Of a DNA stretch of 48,632 nucleotides, positions 11,732 to 20,198 are shown one piece after another. The stretch is from Actinomycetota bacterium. GTDB lineage: Bacteria > Actinomycetota > Actinomycetes > S36-B12 > GCA-2699445. The translations under genes and the position numbers were made by a program. The DNA lies in contig JAPOIY010000020.1 in NCBI GenBank assembly GCA_029978705.1, positions 1 to 48,632 on the forward strand, given 5' to 3'. The number at the start of each line of letters is the position of its first letter. Position 1 is the stretch's first letter. The notes under the pieces are model-generated. The model did not search any database. It had not been told where the DNA came from and worked only from the letters and a program-made list of their open reading frames with translations.

Positions 11732-13029
11732 CACTGCAGGTCCCCGGCGACGACCGTCGGTCGGCCGCGCAGGATCGTGGTGGTGACACGTCCGGGCAGC
11801 GTCATGCGGCGGTACGGCGAGTTGCGGGCCGGGCCGGGGAAGGCCCACGGGTCCACGGTCCACTCGTCGTCATCGGCGACCGCGGTGAGGTTCGCCGGCT
11901 CCCCCACGGCGATCGGGCGACCCTGGTCGGGCACCCGGCCGATCGCCGCCGGGGCAGCCGACAGCCGGTCCGCCACCCCGGCCCAGTCGAGCAGACCGGG
12001 ACGCACCATCGTGTCGATCACGACGGACAGGGCGGTGGGCAGGCCGATCATGCCGAAGGCGGCGGCGTCCCACTCGCAGTCCTTGTCCTCGGACGTGTGC
12101 GGCGCGTGGTCGGTGGCGACGATGTCGATCGTGCCGTCGGCCAGCGCCATACGCAGCGCCTGCACGTCGCGGTCGGTGCGCAGCGGCGGGTTGACCTTGT
12201 AGATGGGGTCGTAGCTGCGGGCCAGTTCGTCGGTCAGCAGCAGGTGGTGCGGGGTGACCTCCGCCGTGACCGCGATGCCCCGCTCCTTGGCGCGGCGGAT
12301 CAGGTCGACGCTGCCGGCGGTCGAGACGTGGCAGACGTGCAGCCGGGACCCGACATGGGCGGTCAGGAGGATGTCGCGGGCGATGATCGACTCCTCCGCG
12401 GCGGCGGGCCAGCCCCGCAGCCCGAGGATCGCGGACACCGCGCCCTCGTTCATCTGGGCGCCGACGGTGAGGCGCGGCTCCTGGGCGTGCTGGGCGATGA
12501 CGCCGTCGAACGCCTTGACGTACTCGAGGGCGCGCCGCATCAGCAGCGCGTCGTCGACGCACTTGCCGTCGTCGCTGAAGACGCGCACGTGGGCGGCGGA
12601 GTCGGCCATGGCGCCCAGTTCGGCGAGTTGCTCGCCGCCCAGACCCAGCGTGACCGCGCCGACCGGGTGCACGTCCACGTAGCCGGCTTCCTGCCCGAGC
12701 CGGAACACCTGCTCCACGACCCCGGCGGTGTCGGCGACGGGATCGGTGTTGGCCATCGCGTGTACGGCGGTGAAGCCGCCGAGGGCCGCTGCCGCCGACC
12801 CGCTGCGTACGGTCTCGGCGTCCTCGCGGCCCGGCTCGCGCAGGTGGGTGTGCAGGTCCACCAGCCCGGGCAGCAGGATCTGTCCGGACAGGTCCAGGGC
12901 CCGCACGCCCTCGGGCGGGGCGGGGGACCCGGCGGGCGTGAGGTCGGCGATGACACCGTCGGCGATGAGCACGTCCGTCGGGGCGCCGCCCAAGGGGCGT
13001 ACCCCCTGCAGCAGGATCCGCTCGCTCAC
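11728..13029 (-). CDS. pyrC: Dihydroorotase PyrC
   Basis: Zinc amidohydrolase that closes carbamoyl aspartate to dihydroorotate. The 433-residue type I enzyme has the metal-binding [10 protein letters not shown] (His60, His62, substrate Arg64), the HVCHVST and [13 protein letters not shown] His-bearing strands, the catalytic Asp in VATDHAPHT, and a C-terminal amidohydrolase tail. GTG at 13027-13029 overlaps the pyrB TGA as GTGA, giving VSERILL as N-terminus; longer in-frame extensions lie inside pyrB. Type I dihydroorotases often associate with PyrB, which is its neighbour. Confidence 0.96.
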   Translation of the reverse strand: MSERILLQGVRPLGGAPTDVLIADGVIADLTPAGSPAPPEGVRALDLSGQILLPGLVDLHTHLREPGREDAETVRSGSAAAALGGFTAVHAMANTDPVADTAGVVEQVFRLGQEAGYVDVHPVGAVTLGLGGEQLAELGAMADSAAHVRVFSDDGKCVDDALLMRRALEYVKAFDGVIAQHAQEPRLTVGAQMNEGAVSAILGLRGWPAAAEESIIARDILLTAHVGSRLHVCHVSTAGSVDLIRRAKERGIAVTAEVTPHHLLLTDELARSYDPIYKVNPPLRTDRDVQALRMALADGTIDIVATDHAPHTSEDKDCEWDAAAFGMIGLPTALSVVIDTMVRPGLLDWAGVADRLSAAPAAIGRVPDQGRPIAVGEPANLTAVADDDEWTVDPWAFPGPARNSPYRRMTLPGRVTTTILRGRPTVVAGDLQW

Positions 13030-13985
13030 ACGATCACCTCGGTCGGCTCCGGCTGGCGCGAGCCGCCGACCAGGAGATACAGCACGGCCATCCGGACGCT
13101 GACGCCGTTGGCGACCTGCTCCACGATGACCGAACGGTCGTGGTCGGCGACGCCGTCGGCGATCTCCATGCCGCGGTTCATGGGTCCGGGGTGCATGACG
13201 ATGGCGTGCTCGGGCAGCATGTCCATGCGCACCTGGTCGAGCCCGTAGCGACGGCTGTACTCGCGGGCGCTGGGGAAGAAGGCCGCGTTCATGCGCTCCC
13301 GCTGCACCCGCAGCATCATGACGGCGTCGCTCTCGGGCAGCGGGTCGTCCAGCGAGTACGACACCGTGACCGGCCACTCCTCGACCCCGACCGGCAGCAG
13401 GGTCGGCGGGGCGACGACGGTGACCTTGGCGCCGAGGGTGTCCAGCAGGTGCACGTTGGAGCGCGCCACGCGGCTGTGCAGGACGTCGCCGACGATCGTG
13501 ACCCGCAGGCCCGACAGGTCGCCCTCCCCGCCACGCAGGTGGCGGCGGATCGTGAAGGCGTCGAGGAGCGCCTGCGTGGGGTGTTCGTGGGTGCCGTCGC
13601 CGGCGTTGACGACGGCCCCGTCGATCCAGCCCGCCTCGGCGAGCCGGTGCGGGGCGCCGGAGGAGCCGTGCCGGATGACGACGGCGTCCGCCCCCATCGC
13701 CTGCAGCGTCAGCGCCGTGTCCTTCAGGGTCTCCCCCTTCGACACCGACGACCCCTTGGCGGAGAAGTTGATGACGTCGGCGGACAGCCGCTTGGCGGCC
13801 GCCTCGAAGGAGATCCGGGTGCGGGTGGAGTCCTCGAAGAAGAGGTTCACGACCGTCTTGCCCCGCAGCGCCGGGAGTTTCTTGACAGACCGGTCCGACA
13901 GCGTGGCCATCTCGGCGGCGGTGTCGAGGACGAGCACGGCGTCCTCGTGGTCCAGATCCGCGGCGGACAACAGGTGCGGGATCAT
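13026..13985 (-). CDS. pyrB: Aspartate carbamoyltransferase catalytic subunit PyrB
   Basis: Joins carbamoyl phosphate and aspartate, the committed step of pyrimidine synthesis. The 319-residue protein has the carbamoyl-phosphate motif [12 protein letters not shown] (Ser53-Thr54-Arg55-Thr56), the [12 protein letters not shown] motif, and the aspartate-binding [10 protein letters not shown] and MHPGPMNRG loops. No pyrI regulatory chain is present, as is usual in actinobacteria, so regulation probably acts through PyrR. The ATG overlaps the pyrR stop as ATGA. Confidence 0.97.
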   Translation of the reverse strand: MIPHLLSAADLDHEDAVLVLDTAAEMATLSDRSVKKLPALRGKTVVNLFFEDSTRTRISFEAAAKRLSADVINFSAKGSSVSKGETLKDTALTLQAMGADAVVIRHGSSGAPHRLAEAGWIDGAVVNAGDGTHEHPTQALLDAFTIRRHLRGGEGDLSGLRVTIVGDVLHSRVARSNVHLLDTLGAKVTVVAPPTLLPVGVEEWPVTVSYSLDDPLPESDAVMMLRVQRERMNAAFFPSAREYSRRYGLDQVRMDMLPEHAIVMHPGPMNRGMEIADGVADHDRSVIVEQVANGVSVRMAVLYLLVGGSRQPEPTEVIV

Positions 13986-14560
13986 GACCCGCCCTCCCGC
14001 ATGAGCACGATCTCGTCGACCCCGTCGATCTCGGTCAGCCGCATCCGCACGGTCTCGCCGCGGTGGGTGGGCAGGTTCTTGCCCACGTGGTCGGCCCGGA
14101 TCGGCAGCTCCCGGTGCCCGCGGTCGACGATGACGGCGAGCCGGACGGCGCGGGGGCGCCCGATGTCGTGCAGGGCGTTCAGGGCGGCGCGCACCGTGCG
14201 GCCCGAGAACAGGACGTCGTCGACGAGCACGACGGTGCGCCCGTCGATGCCGTCGGAGGGGATCTCGGTGGGTCCGAGGGCGCGGGCCGGGTGAAGCGCG
14301 AGGTCGTCGCGGTACATGGTGACGTCGAGCGAGCCGACGGGCACCGGCCGGCCTTCGGCGGCTTGGATCCGGGCGGCGATCCGCTGCGCCAGGATGGCGC
14401 CGCGGGTGGGGATGCCCAGGATGACGAGGTCGTCGGCGCCTTTGGCGTGTTCGATGATCTCGTGGGAGATCAGGGTGAGGGCCCGGGTGAGGTCGCCGGC
14501 GTCGAGAACGACGGGACCGACCTCCGCGGTCGCGGACGGCACGCGGTCCGAAGCCACCAT
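13982..14560 (-). CDS. pyrR: Bifunctional pyr regulator / uracil phosphoribosyltransferase PyrR
   Basis: UMP-responsive RNA-binding regulator of pyrimidine genes with weak uracil phosphoribosyltransferase activity. The 192-residue product has the PRPP-binding signature [18 protein letters not shown] and the N-terminal [16 protein letters not shown] strand. I chose ATG at 14558-14560, which follows GAAGGGG by 5 bases. A GTG two codons earlier lies inside this Shine-Dalgarno sequence and is rejected. A PyrR-binding-loop-like hairpin lies immediately upstream. PyrR in mycobacteria is known to repress translation of its own operon, and this layout suits that mode. It heads the pyr operon. Confidence 0.96.
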   Translation of the reverse strand: MVASDRVPSATAEVGPVVLDAGDLTRALTLISHEIIEHAKGADDLVILGIPTRGAILAQRIAARIQAAEGRPVPVGSLDVTMYRDDLALHPARALGPTEIPSDGIDGRTVVLVDDVLFSGRTVRAALNALHDIGRPRAVRLAVIVDRGHRELPIRADHVGKNLPTHRGETVRMRLTEIDGVDEIVLMREGGS

Positions 14561-14572
14561 GAGCACCCCTTC

Positions 14573-14590
14573 GCCGCCTCGCCGGACGGC
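14573..14590 (-). promoter_or_regulatory. PyrR-binding-loop-like hairpin in the pyrR leader
   Basis: The minus strand reads GCCGTCCGGCGAGGCGGC. It folds with GCC/GGC and CC/GG arms, one bulged U and a GGCGA loop. Bases 2-11 of the known PyrR target ARUCCnGnGAGGYU match exactly, and the Y position also matches (GUCCGGCGAGGC). It abuts the Shine-Dalgarno GAAGGGG (14566-14572), so bound PyrR would block ribosome access. The match is seen directly; regulation is inferred from mycobacterial PyrR. Confidence 0.7.
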
Positions 14591-14611
14591 TGCTTAAAGG
14601 ACTGTTCCTTC

Positions 14612-14617
14612 ACTGTA
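14612..14617 (-). promoter_or_regulatory. Possible -10 element for the pyr operon
   Basis: TACAGT fits TAnnnT and would start a leader of about 45 bases that contains the PyrR hairpin. No clear -35 box is seen at the usual spacing. A short inverted repeat (AAGGA-CTGT-TCCTT, plus strand 14597-14610) lies at the predicted start. Confidence 0.35.
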
Positions 14618-14702
14618 ACCCACGGTCCGGGGGCGCCCGCGGGCGCCGCGTGCCGAACGGGTGTGCGCCACGCAATGTGACGAAGCCCGCACGTAGCATC
14701 GG

Positions 14703-14731
14703 TTGGGCGACCCCGGGCGACTACGTATGGT
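14703..14731 (+). promoter_or_regulatory. Candidate bldD promoter
   Basis: TTGGGC at 14703-14708 and TATGGT at 14726-14731 are separated by 17 bases, a good sigma-70-type spacing. The predicted leader is about 42 bases and ends with AGGGGAG before the bldD ATG. Confidence 0.5.
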
Positions 14732-14779
14732 TATGACAGGTCGACAGGGGGAACGACCACGACAGTCAGGGGAGATGAG

Positions 14780-15268
14780 ATGGCCAGCGACTACGCACGA
14801 GCTCTCGGCGGCCGGCTGCGGGCGATCCGGCAGCAGCAGGGCCTGTCGCTGCAGGGCGTCGAAGAGAAGTCCGGCGGCCGCTGGAAGGCTGTCGTCGTGG
14901 GCTCCTACGAACGCGGCGACCGGGCCGTGACCGTGGCCAAGCTGGCGGAGTTGGCCGACTTCTACGGGGTCCCGGTCGCGGAGTTGCTGCCCGGCGGCAT
15001 GGCGGGGGCCGCTTTCGAGCCGCCCGCGCAGATCATCATCGACCTCGCACAGCTCGACCGGATCCCGCCGGACAAGGGCGGCCCGCTGGCGCGGTACGCG
15101 GCCGCGATCCAGACCCAACGGGGGGACTACAACGGCCGGGTGCTGTCGATCCGGGCCGACGATCTGCGCACCCTGGCCGTCATCTACGACCAGCCGCCCG
15201 GCGCGCTCGCGGAGGAACTGATCTCGTGGGGCGTGCTCAACCCGGAGGCGCGGGCCGCCGTCGACTGA
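14780..15268 (+). CDS. bldD: Developmental/c-di-GMP-responsive regulator BldD
   Basis: DNA-binding regulator that in Streptomyces represses sporulation genes when dimerised by tetrameric c-di-GMP. The 162-residue protein has an N-terminal helix-turn-helix of XRE type (about residues 8-70, GGRLRAIRQQQGLSLQGVE, GSYERGDRAVTVAKLAELAD). Its C-terminal domain carries the complete c-di-GMP signature RGD-x8-RxxD: Arg114-Gly-Asp116 and Arg125-Ala-Asp-Asp128. The ATG follows AGGGGAG. It is divergent from pyrR, as in Streptomyces. Presence of the ligand motif suggests c-di-GMP control, but the developmental programme of this organism is unknown. Confidence 0.95.
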   Translation: MASDYARALGGRLRAIRQQQGLSLQGVEEKSGGRWKAVVVGSYERGDRAVTVAKLAELADFYGVPVAELLPGGMAGAAFEPPAQIIIDLAQLDRIPPDKGGPLARYAAAIQTQRGDYNGRVLSIRADDLRTLAVIYDQPPGALAEELISWGVLNPEARAAVD

Positions 15269-15276
15269 CTACCGCC

Positions 15277-16692
15277 TCAGGCGTGTCCGATCTTGTGGAC
15301 CCGCATACCGTTGGTGGTGCCGGGAACGCCCGGAGGCACGCCGGCCACGATCACGACGCGTTCCCCGTGTCGCACCCGGCCGATCGCCAGCAGCGCCGTG
15401 TCGACCTGCTGCACGAGGTCGTCGGTGTGGATCACGGCGGGGGCCAGGAAGGTCTCCACGCCCCAGACGACCGACAGGCGGCTGCGCACCTCGGCGTTGG
15501 GCGTGAACGCCAGCAGGGGGACCTCCGAGCGGTGCCGCGAGATCAGCCGCGCCGTCGACCCCGTCTCGGTGAAGGCGATGATGAAGCGCGCCTCCACGGC
15601 CCGGGCCACGTCGACGGCGGCGCGGGTGAGAGCCCGGGCGGTGGAGCCGGACAGGTCGGGGGGCAGGGGCGGCAACCGGTCCAGGGCCTCGTCCTCGACG
15701 TGGCTGATGATGCGCGACATGGTCTGCACGACGTGGGCCGGGTGGGTGCCGACCGACGTCTCCGCCGACAGCATGAGGGCGTCGGCACCGTCCAGCACCG
15801 CGTTGGCCACGTCCGACACCTCGGCGCGGGTGGGGCGGCTCGCGGTGGCCATCGAGTCCAGCATCTGCGTCGCGACGATGACCGGCTTGCCCGCGCGGCG
15901 GCACAGGTCGATGGCGCGCTTCTGCTCCAGCGGCACCTCCTCGAGCGGCAGTTCCACGCCGAGGTCGCCCCGCGCGACCATGACGCCGTTGAACGCGTCC
16001 ACGATCTCCTGCAGGCGGGCGACGGCCTGCGGCTTCTCGATCTTGGCCAGGATGGGCAGGCGGCGTCCCATCTCGTCCATGATCGTGTGCACCTCGGCGA
16101 TGTCGGCCGCCGAGCGCACGAACGACAGGGCGACCATGTCGACGCCCACGCGCAGCGCCCAGCGCAGGTCGGCGATGTCCTTGGGGGTCAGGGCGGGGAC
16201 ACTGACTGCCACGTTGGGCAGGTTGAGGCCCTTGTTGTCGGAGACCACTCCCCCCTCGACGACGCGGGTGACGATGTCCGACCCGGCGACCTCGACGACG
16301 CGCAACGAGACCCGGCCGTCGTCGATGAGGATCGTGTCCCCGGCGGTGACGTCGTCGGGCAGCCCGGTGTAGGTCGTGGAACACACGTCCTGGCCCCCCG
16401 GCACGTCATCGACGGTGATGGTGAAGGTGGCGTCGCGGAGCAGGGTCACGGGGCCGTCGGCGAACGACCCGAGCCGGATCTTCGGCCCCTGCAGGTCGGC
16501 GAGGATGCCGACGCCGCGGCCCGCCTCGTCTCCGGCCCGCCGCACGTTGTTGTAGGTGCGTTCATGCAGCCCGTGGTCCCCGTGGCTGAGGTTGAGCCGC
16601 GCGACGTCCATGCCGGCGAGCACCAACTCCCGCACCATGTCGTAGGACTCCGTGGCGGGGCCCATGGTGCAGACGATTTTGGCGCGGCGCAT
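15277..16692 (-). CDS. pyk: Pyruvate kinase
   Basis: Final glycolytic step, transferring phosphate from phosphoenolpyruvate to ADP. The 471-residue enzyme shows RRAKIVCTMGPATES at the N-terminus, the B domain (about 70-170), the catalytic Lys in ILAKIEKPQAV, MVARGDLGVELPLEEVP, and ATQMLDSM...RPTRAEVSDVANAVLDG. A C-terminal domain completes the fold. It converges with bldD, 8 bases apart. The ATG follows TAGGTT by exactly 6 bases and has no Shine-Dalgarno sequence, consistent with a leaderless transcript. Confidence 0.98.
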   Translation of the reverse strand: MRRAKIVCTMGPATESYDMVRELVLAGMDVARLNLSHGDHGLHERTYNNVRRAGDEAGRGVGILADLQGPKIRLGSFADGPVTLLRDATFTITVDDVPGGQDVCSTTYTGLPDDVTAGDTILIDDGRVSLRVVEVAGSDIVTRVVEGGVVSDNKGLNLPNVAVSVPALTPKDIADLRWALRVGVDMVALSFVRSAADIAEVHTIMDEMGRRLPILAKIEKPQAVARLQEIVDAFNGVMVARGDLGVELPLEEVPLEQKRAIDLCRRAGKPVIVATQMLDSMATASRPTRAEVSDVANAVLDGADALMLSAETSVGTHPAHVVQTMSRIISHVEDEALDRLPPLPPDLSGSTARALTRAAVDVARAVEARFIIAFTETGSTARLISRHRSEVPLLAFTPNAEVRSRLSVVWGVETFLAPAVIHTDDLVQQVDTALLAIGRVRHGERVVIVAGVPPGVPGTTNGMRVHKIGHA

Positions 16693-16698
16693 GAGGTG

Positions 16699-16704
16699 AA
16701 CCTA
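16699..16704 (-). promoter_or_regulatory. -10 element for probable leaderless pyk transcript
   Basis: TAGGTT (TAnnnT) lies 6 bases before the pyk ATG, where a leaderless transcript would start at the A of the start codon. Confidence 0.5.
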
Positions 16705-16735
16705 GCGCGCGCCGCAGGCCGATGCGGCCCCGCCC

Positions 16736-17029
16736 TCAGCCGAGGATCTTCGCCTTCTGCGCGGCGAACTCCTCCTCGGTGAGGATGCCCTGGTCCTTGA
16801 GGTCCGCCAGCTGCTTCAGGGCGGCAACCTTCTGGTTCATGTCGTCCTCGGCAGACGGCTGCGGCGCCGGCGGTTGGGCGGCCTGCTGGGCAGGCTGTTG
16901 GGCGGCCTGCTCCTCCTGGGACTTCTTCTGCCACCGTCCCACCTGACGGCGGGAGACCCCGTTCGAGACGGCGGTGGCGGTCCCGGCGACCACAGCGGTG
17001 CGGGCGACCCCGCGGATGAGTCCTGGCAT
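16736..17029 (-). CDS. Small SHOCT-domain protein
   Basis: A 97-residue protein in three parts. The N-terminal segment (1-30, IRGVARTAVVAGTATAVSNGV) is moderately hydrophobic and glycine/alanine-rich. A Gln/Pro/Ala-rich linker covers about 36-62. The C-terminal SHOCT domain (about 65-96) includes ALKQLADLKDQGILTEEEF, the hallmark of this short oligomerising domain. SHOCT proteins are common in actinobacteria and usually lack assigned function. The ATG follows AAGGAG. It lies 22 bases after the DUF6325-like gene, a pairing seen in other actinobacteria, so the two are likely cotranscribed. Confidence 0.85.
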   Translation of the reverse strand: MPGLIRGVARTAVVAGTATAVSNGVSRRQVGRWQKKSQEEQAAQQPAQQAAQPPAPQPSAEDDMNQKVAALKQLADLKDQGILTEEEFAAQKAKILG

Positions 17030-17051
17030 GGTGTGCTCCTTCGGGAGAGGG

Positions 17052-17492
17052 TCAGTCGGTGGCGAGGGCGTCGAGGACGGCCTGGACGGGGATCCGGCCG
17101 GAGGCGATCATCTCGCCGCCCGACCGGCGCATGGCGGTGGCCAGCGGCGCCGCCCAGGCGTTCTCGTACAGGAGGACGACGGCGGCCGCGCCGTCCTGCA
17201 TGATGCCGGCGATCTCGGACAGGTCGTCGTCCCCCAGCAGGCCGGTCGCCGCTCCCTCGAAGAGCGCGAACTCGGTGACACCCGCGGCCACCAGGTCCCC
17301 GGGCCGGATGGACGTGTAGGAGGATCCGTCGGCGGTGAGCAGCGCGATGTCGAGGATGCGGATCACCCCGCGGTCGACGAGGTCGACCAGGTGCGGCAGG
17401 GCCGCGCCCGTAGGCCGGCCGTCGGCGAACTCGACGACGAGGTAGTCGATGGGGCCGATCATGGAATCGTCGGTGACACCGGTCTGGCTCAC
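17052..17492 (-). CDS. DUF6325-like conserved protein
   Basis: A 146-residue soluble protein whose beginning MIGPIDYLVVEFADGRPTGA, followed by LVDRGVIRILDIALL, fits the actinobacterial DUF6325 family (related in outline to DUF1269). That family often sits next to a SHOCT protein, as here. The alternating hydrophobic strands and AAAVVLLYENAWAAPLATAM segment suggest an alpha/beta fold; no catalytic motif is recognised. Start GTG at 17490-17492 follows GAGGGG. A good -10 hexamer TATGAT is on the minus strand of 17537-17542. Stress-related roles have been suggested for such pairs elsewhere but cannot be read from the sequence. Confidence 0.8.
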   Translation of the reverse strand: MSQTGVTDDSMIGPIDYLVVEFADGRPTGAALPHLVDLVDRGVIRILDIALLTADGSSYTSIRPGDLVAAGVTEFALFEGAATGLLGDDDLSEIAGIMQDGAAAVVLLYENAWAAPLATAMRRSGGEMIASGRIPVQAVLDALATD

Positions 17493-17536
17493 GGAGATGC
17501 TCCCCTCGGGACACCGGGACCATCCCGGTGCCTCGC

Positions 17537-17542
17537 ATCATA
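17537..17542 (-). promoter_or_regulatory. -10 element upstream of the DUF6325-SHOCT pair
   Basis: TATGAT matches 5 of 6 bases of the -10 consensus, with a leader of about 38 bases carrying a GAGGGG ribosome-binding site. No convincing -35 box. Confidence 0.4.
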
Positions 17543-17565
17543 GGCGGCCCGGCCGGCCGCCACAC

Positions 17566-18696
17566 CTAGGTGGGCTGGGCCTCGGGGGGTGGGAACGGCC
17601 GGTCGGGGTCGCGGCCGGTCAGGTACTTGATGATCGCGTAGATCGAGGAGGCGATCGGAATGGCCACGAGCGCGCCGATCACCCCGAACGTGAGGGCACC
17701 GGTGGCGATGATCGTCACGATGGCGAGGGGGTGCAGGGACTCCGTCTTGCCCATGACGAGCGGCTGCATGACGTCCCCGTCGAAAGAACCGACGATGATC
17801 GTGAGGACCACGACCAGCAGCGCGCTGACCGGACCCTTGGTGGCCAGCGCCACGATGGCCGCCAGGAAGGTCGCGATGGGCGCACCGATGACCGGGATGA
17901 AGGCGCCGAGGAAGACGACGGCCGCCAACGCCGGCGCGAGGGGGATCTGCAGAATGGTGAGTCCGATGAACACCAGCGTGGCGTCGCAGAGCGCCACGAC
18001 CACCATGCCCCGGCCGTAGCCGGCGAGGGTGCCCCAGGCGAGCTGGCCGCAGGTGTCGAACGTGCTGCGGATGCGGACCGGCGCCCAGCTCACGAACCAC
18101 GCCCACAGGGACGGCCCGGAGGTCATGAAGAAGATCACGCCGAACAGGAAGACCGAGCCGGCGGTGATGATCGTGCCGACCGCCCCCAGGTCGGACAACA
18201 GGTCCCCCGCCACCGTGGCGCCCGCGCTCTTGGCCCAGTCCTGGGCCTGCTGCTGCACCTGGTTGAGCTGGTCGCCGCTGAGGCCCAGGGGCCCGGTCTG
18301 GAGCCAGTCCTCGACCTCCTGGATGCCCTCGTTGATGGCCGCGGCGAGGGCGGGGCCCTCGGCCACGATGGACTGCAGCACCAGGAAGAGGATCGTGCTG
18401 CCGACCACGATGATGAGCAGCAGCGAGAGCACCACCGCCACGACCTTCGGCATGACGCGCTGGAAGAGGCGGGCGATGGGGCCGGCCAGCGCCGTCACGA
18501 ACAGCGCCAGGAAGATCGCCAGCGCCACCGCCGCGACCTGGAAGATGGCCCACACGAGCACGTAGAGGCCGAACCCGATGACCAGCACGCGCCAGAAGAT
18601 GCCGGCCGTGACGCGCAGGGTGTGGGGCACGCGGAACGGCGGCAGCCCAGGGGGCGTCTCGGGCGGGGCGGGGACGGCCTCGGCGGGGTGCGACAC
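17566..18696 (-). CDS. AI-2E family transporter (PF01594-type membrane protein)
   Basis: Integral membrane protein of the large family named for E. coli TqsA; substrates of most members are unknown. The 376-residue product has a Pro-rich cytoplasmic start and paired spans (about 27-80). A soluble middle section (about 110-170, LSGDQLNQVQQQAQDWAKSA) follows, then several spans including FLGAFIPVIGAPIATFLAAI and a final LTFGVIGALVAIPIASSIYAI, typical of the family. The GTG start at 18694-18696 sits 6 bases after CATACT and has no ribosome-binding site, so a leaderless transcript is plausible. It follows gltD after a GC-rich hairpin, so it is probably a separate unit. Confidence 0.88.
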   Translation of the reverse strand: MSHPAEAVPAPPETPPGLPPFRVPHTLRVTAGIFWRVLVIGFGLYVLVWAIFQVAAVALAIFLALFVTALAGPIARLFQRVMPKVVAVVLSLLLIIVVGSTILFLVLQSIVAEGPALAAAINEGIQEVEDWLQTGPLGLSGDQLNQVQQQAQDWAKSAGATVAGDLLSDLGAVGTIITAGSVFLFGVIFFMTSGPSLWAWFVSWAPVRIRSTFDTCGQLAWGTLAGYGRGMVVVALCDATLVFIGLTILQIPLAPALAAVVFLGAFIPVIGAPIATFLAAIVALATKGPVSALLVVVLTIIVGSFDGDVMQPLVMGKTESLHPLAIVTIIATGALTFGVIGALVAIPIASSIYAIIKYLTGRDPDRPFPPPEAQPT

Positions 18697-18702
18697 ACCG
18701 GC

Positions 18703-18708
18703 AGTATG
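18703..18708 (-). promoter_or_regulatory. -10 element for probable leaderless transporter transcript
   Basis: CATACT (5 of 6 to TATACT) lies 6 bases before the GTG start of the AI-2E family gene. Confidence 0.4.
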
Positions 18709-18718
18709 CCAGCGCGAC

Positions 18719-18739
18719 GCACCTCCCGCCGGGAGGCGC
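18719..18739 (-). terminator. Hairpin after gltD
   Basis: On the minus strand GCGCCTCCC and GGGAGGTGC pair (9 bp with one G-U) around a GGC loop, starting one base after the gltD stop. No U-tract follows, as is usual for strong GC-rich actinobacterial hairpins. It could end the glt transcript. Confidence 0.5.
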
Positions 18740-18740
18740 G

Positions 18741-20198
18741 TCAGACAGTCAGGGGGCGCGCTGACGCGGGGATGGGCCGGGGCAGGTTGCTCGCGGCCCC
18801 CGTCAGGTAGCTGTCGACGGTGGCGGCGGCCGCCCGACCCTCCGCGATGGCCCACACGATCAGGGACTGGCCGCGGCCGGCGTCGCCCGCCACGAACACC
18901 CCGTCGGCTGCGGTGCTGTAGTCGTCCCGCCGGGCGATGTTGCCGCGCTCGTCGAGGGTCACACCGAACTGCTCGACCCAGGAGTCCCCCTCGACCCCGG
19001 TGAACCCCATGGCGAGGAACACGAAGTCGGCCGGGATGCGCCGTTCGCTGCCCGGGACGGGCTGGAAGCCGCTCGCTCCCCTCTCGACCTCGACGAGTTC
19101 CAGCTCGCGGACCCGGCCGTTGCCGTCGTCGACGAACTGCTGGGTGGACACGGAGTAGAGCCGTTCGCCGCCCTCCTCGTGGGCGCTGGCGACCCGGTAG
19201 ATCATCGGGTAGGTGGGCCACGGCTGCCCGGCGGGCCGCTCCTCGGTGGGGTGCGGCATGATCTCCAACTGCGTGACCGAGGCGGCACCCTGCCGGTGCG
19301 CGGTGCCCAGGCAGTCCGCCCCGGTGTCCCCCCCGCCGATGATGACGACGTGTCTGCCGTAGACGTCGATGTCGGACCGGTCGGCGTCCCCCTGGCACAC
19401 GCGGTTGGCCAGCGGCAGGTACTCCATCGCCTGGTGCACTCCCGCCAGGTCGCGCCCCGGCACGGGCAGGTCGCGCCACTGCGTGGCGCCGACGGCGAGT
19501 ACGACGGCGTCGTACCGCTCGCGTACGTCCTCGCCGGTGATGTCGCGGCCCACGTCGACACCCGTGCGGAACCGCACCCCTTCCCCGGCCATCTGCTCCA
19601 GGCGGCGGTCGAGGTGACTCTTCTCCATCTTGAACTCGGGGATGCCGTAGCGCAGGAGGCCACCGACCCGGTCGGCGCGCTCGAGCACGGCCACGGTGTG
19701 GCCCGCCCGGGCGAGCTGTTGGGCGGCGGCCAGTCCGGCGGGCCCGGAGCCGACGACGGCGACGGTCTTGCCGGACTGCCGCGTCGGGATCTGGGGCTGT
19801 ACCCAGCCGCTGTCCCAGGCCGTGTCGATGATGGAGACCTCGACCTGCTTGATCGTCACGGCGGGCTGGTTGATCCCCAGCACACAGGCGGTCTCGCACG
19901 GCGCCGGGCACAGGCGACCGGTGAACTCGGGGAAGTTGTTGGTGGCGTGCAACCGCTCGCTGGCGGCCCGCCAGTCACCCCGCCACACCAGGTCGTTCCA
20001 CTCCGGGATGAGGTTGCCCAGCGGGCAGCCGTTGTGGCAGAACGGGATGCCGCAGTCCATGCAGCGACCGGCCTGGGTCTGCAGGCGGGTGTCGTCGAAG
20101 TCCTCGTACACCTCCTGCCAGTCACGGATGCGCACGTCGACCGGACGCCGCTGGGGCAGTTCACGGCCCGCTTTCAGGAATCCCCGGGGATCAGCCAT
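18741..20198 (-). CDS. gltD: Glutamate synthase (NADPH), small subunit GltD
   Basis: Supplies electrons from NADPH through FAD and iron-sulfur clusters to GltB. The 485-residue protein has the cysteine-rich N-terminus ([14 protein letters not shown] at 46-59; CPAPCETAC at 97-105), which binds [4Fe-4S] clusters. It also has two dinucleotide folds, [12 protein letters not shown] (about 149-160) for FAD and [14 protein letters not shown] for NADPH, and the closing [18 protein letters not shown]. The ATG overlaps the gltB stop by 8 bases (ATGGCTGA), giving tight coupling. Confidence 0.98.
   Translation of the reverse strand: MADPRGFLKAGRELPQRRPVDVRIRDWQEVYEDFDDTRLQTQAGRCMDCGIPFCHNGCPLGNLIPEWNDLVWRGDWRAASERLHATNNFPEFTGRLCPAPCETACVLGINQPAVTIKQVEVSIIDTAWDSGWVQPQIPTRQSGKTVAVVGSGPAGLAAAQQLARAGHTVAVLERADRVGGLLRYGIPEFKMEKSHLDRRLEQMAGEGVRFRTGVDVGRDITGEDVRERYDAVVLAVGATQWRDLPVPGRDLAGVHQAMEYLPLANRVCQGDADRSDIDVYGRHVVIIGGGDTGADCLGTAHRQGAASVTQLEIMPHPTEERPAGQPWPTYPMIYRVASAHEEGGERLYSVSTQQFVDDGNGRVRELELVEVERGASGFQPVPGSERRIPADFVFLAMGFTGVEGDSWVEQFGVTLDERGNIARRDDYSTAADGVFVAGDAGRGQSLIVWAIAEGRAAAATVDSYLTGAASNLPRPIPASARPLTV

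Noticed and set aside
14564-14566. GTG two codons upstream as pyrR start
   Set aside because: It lies within the Shine-Dalgarno sequence of the ATG at 14558-14560, which is better placed.
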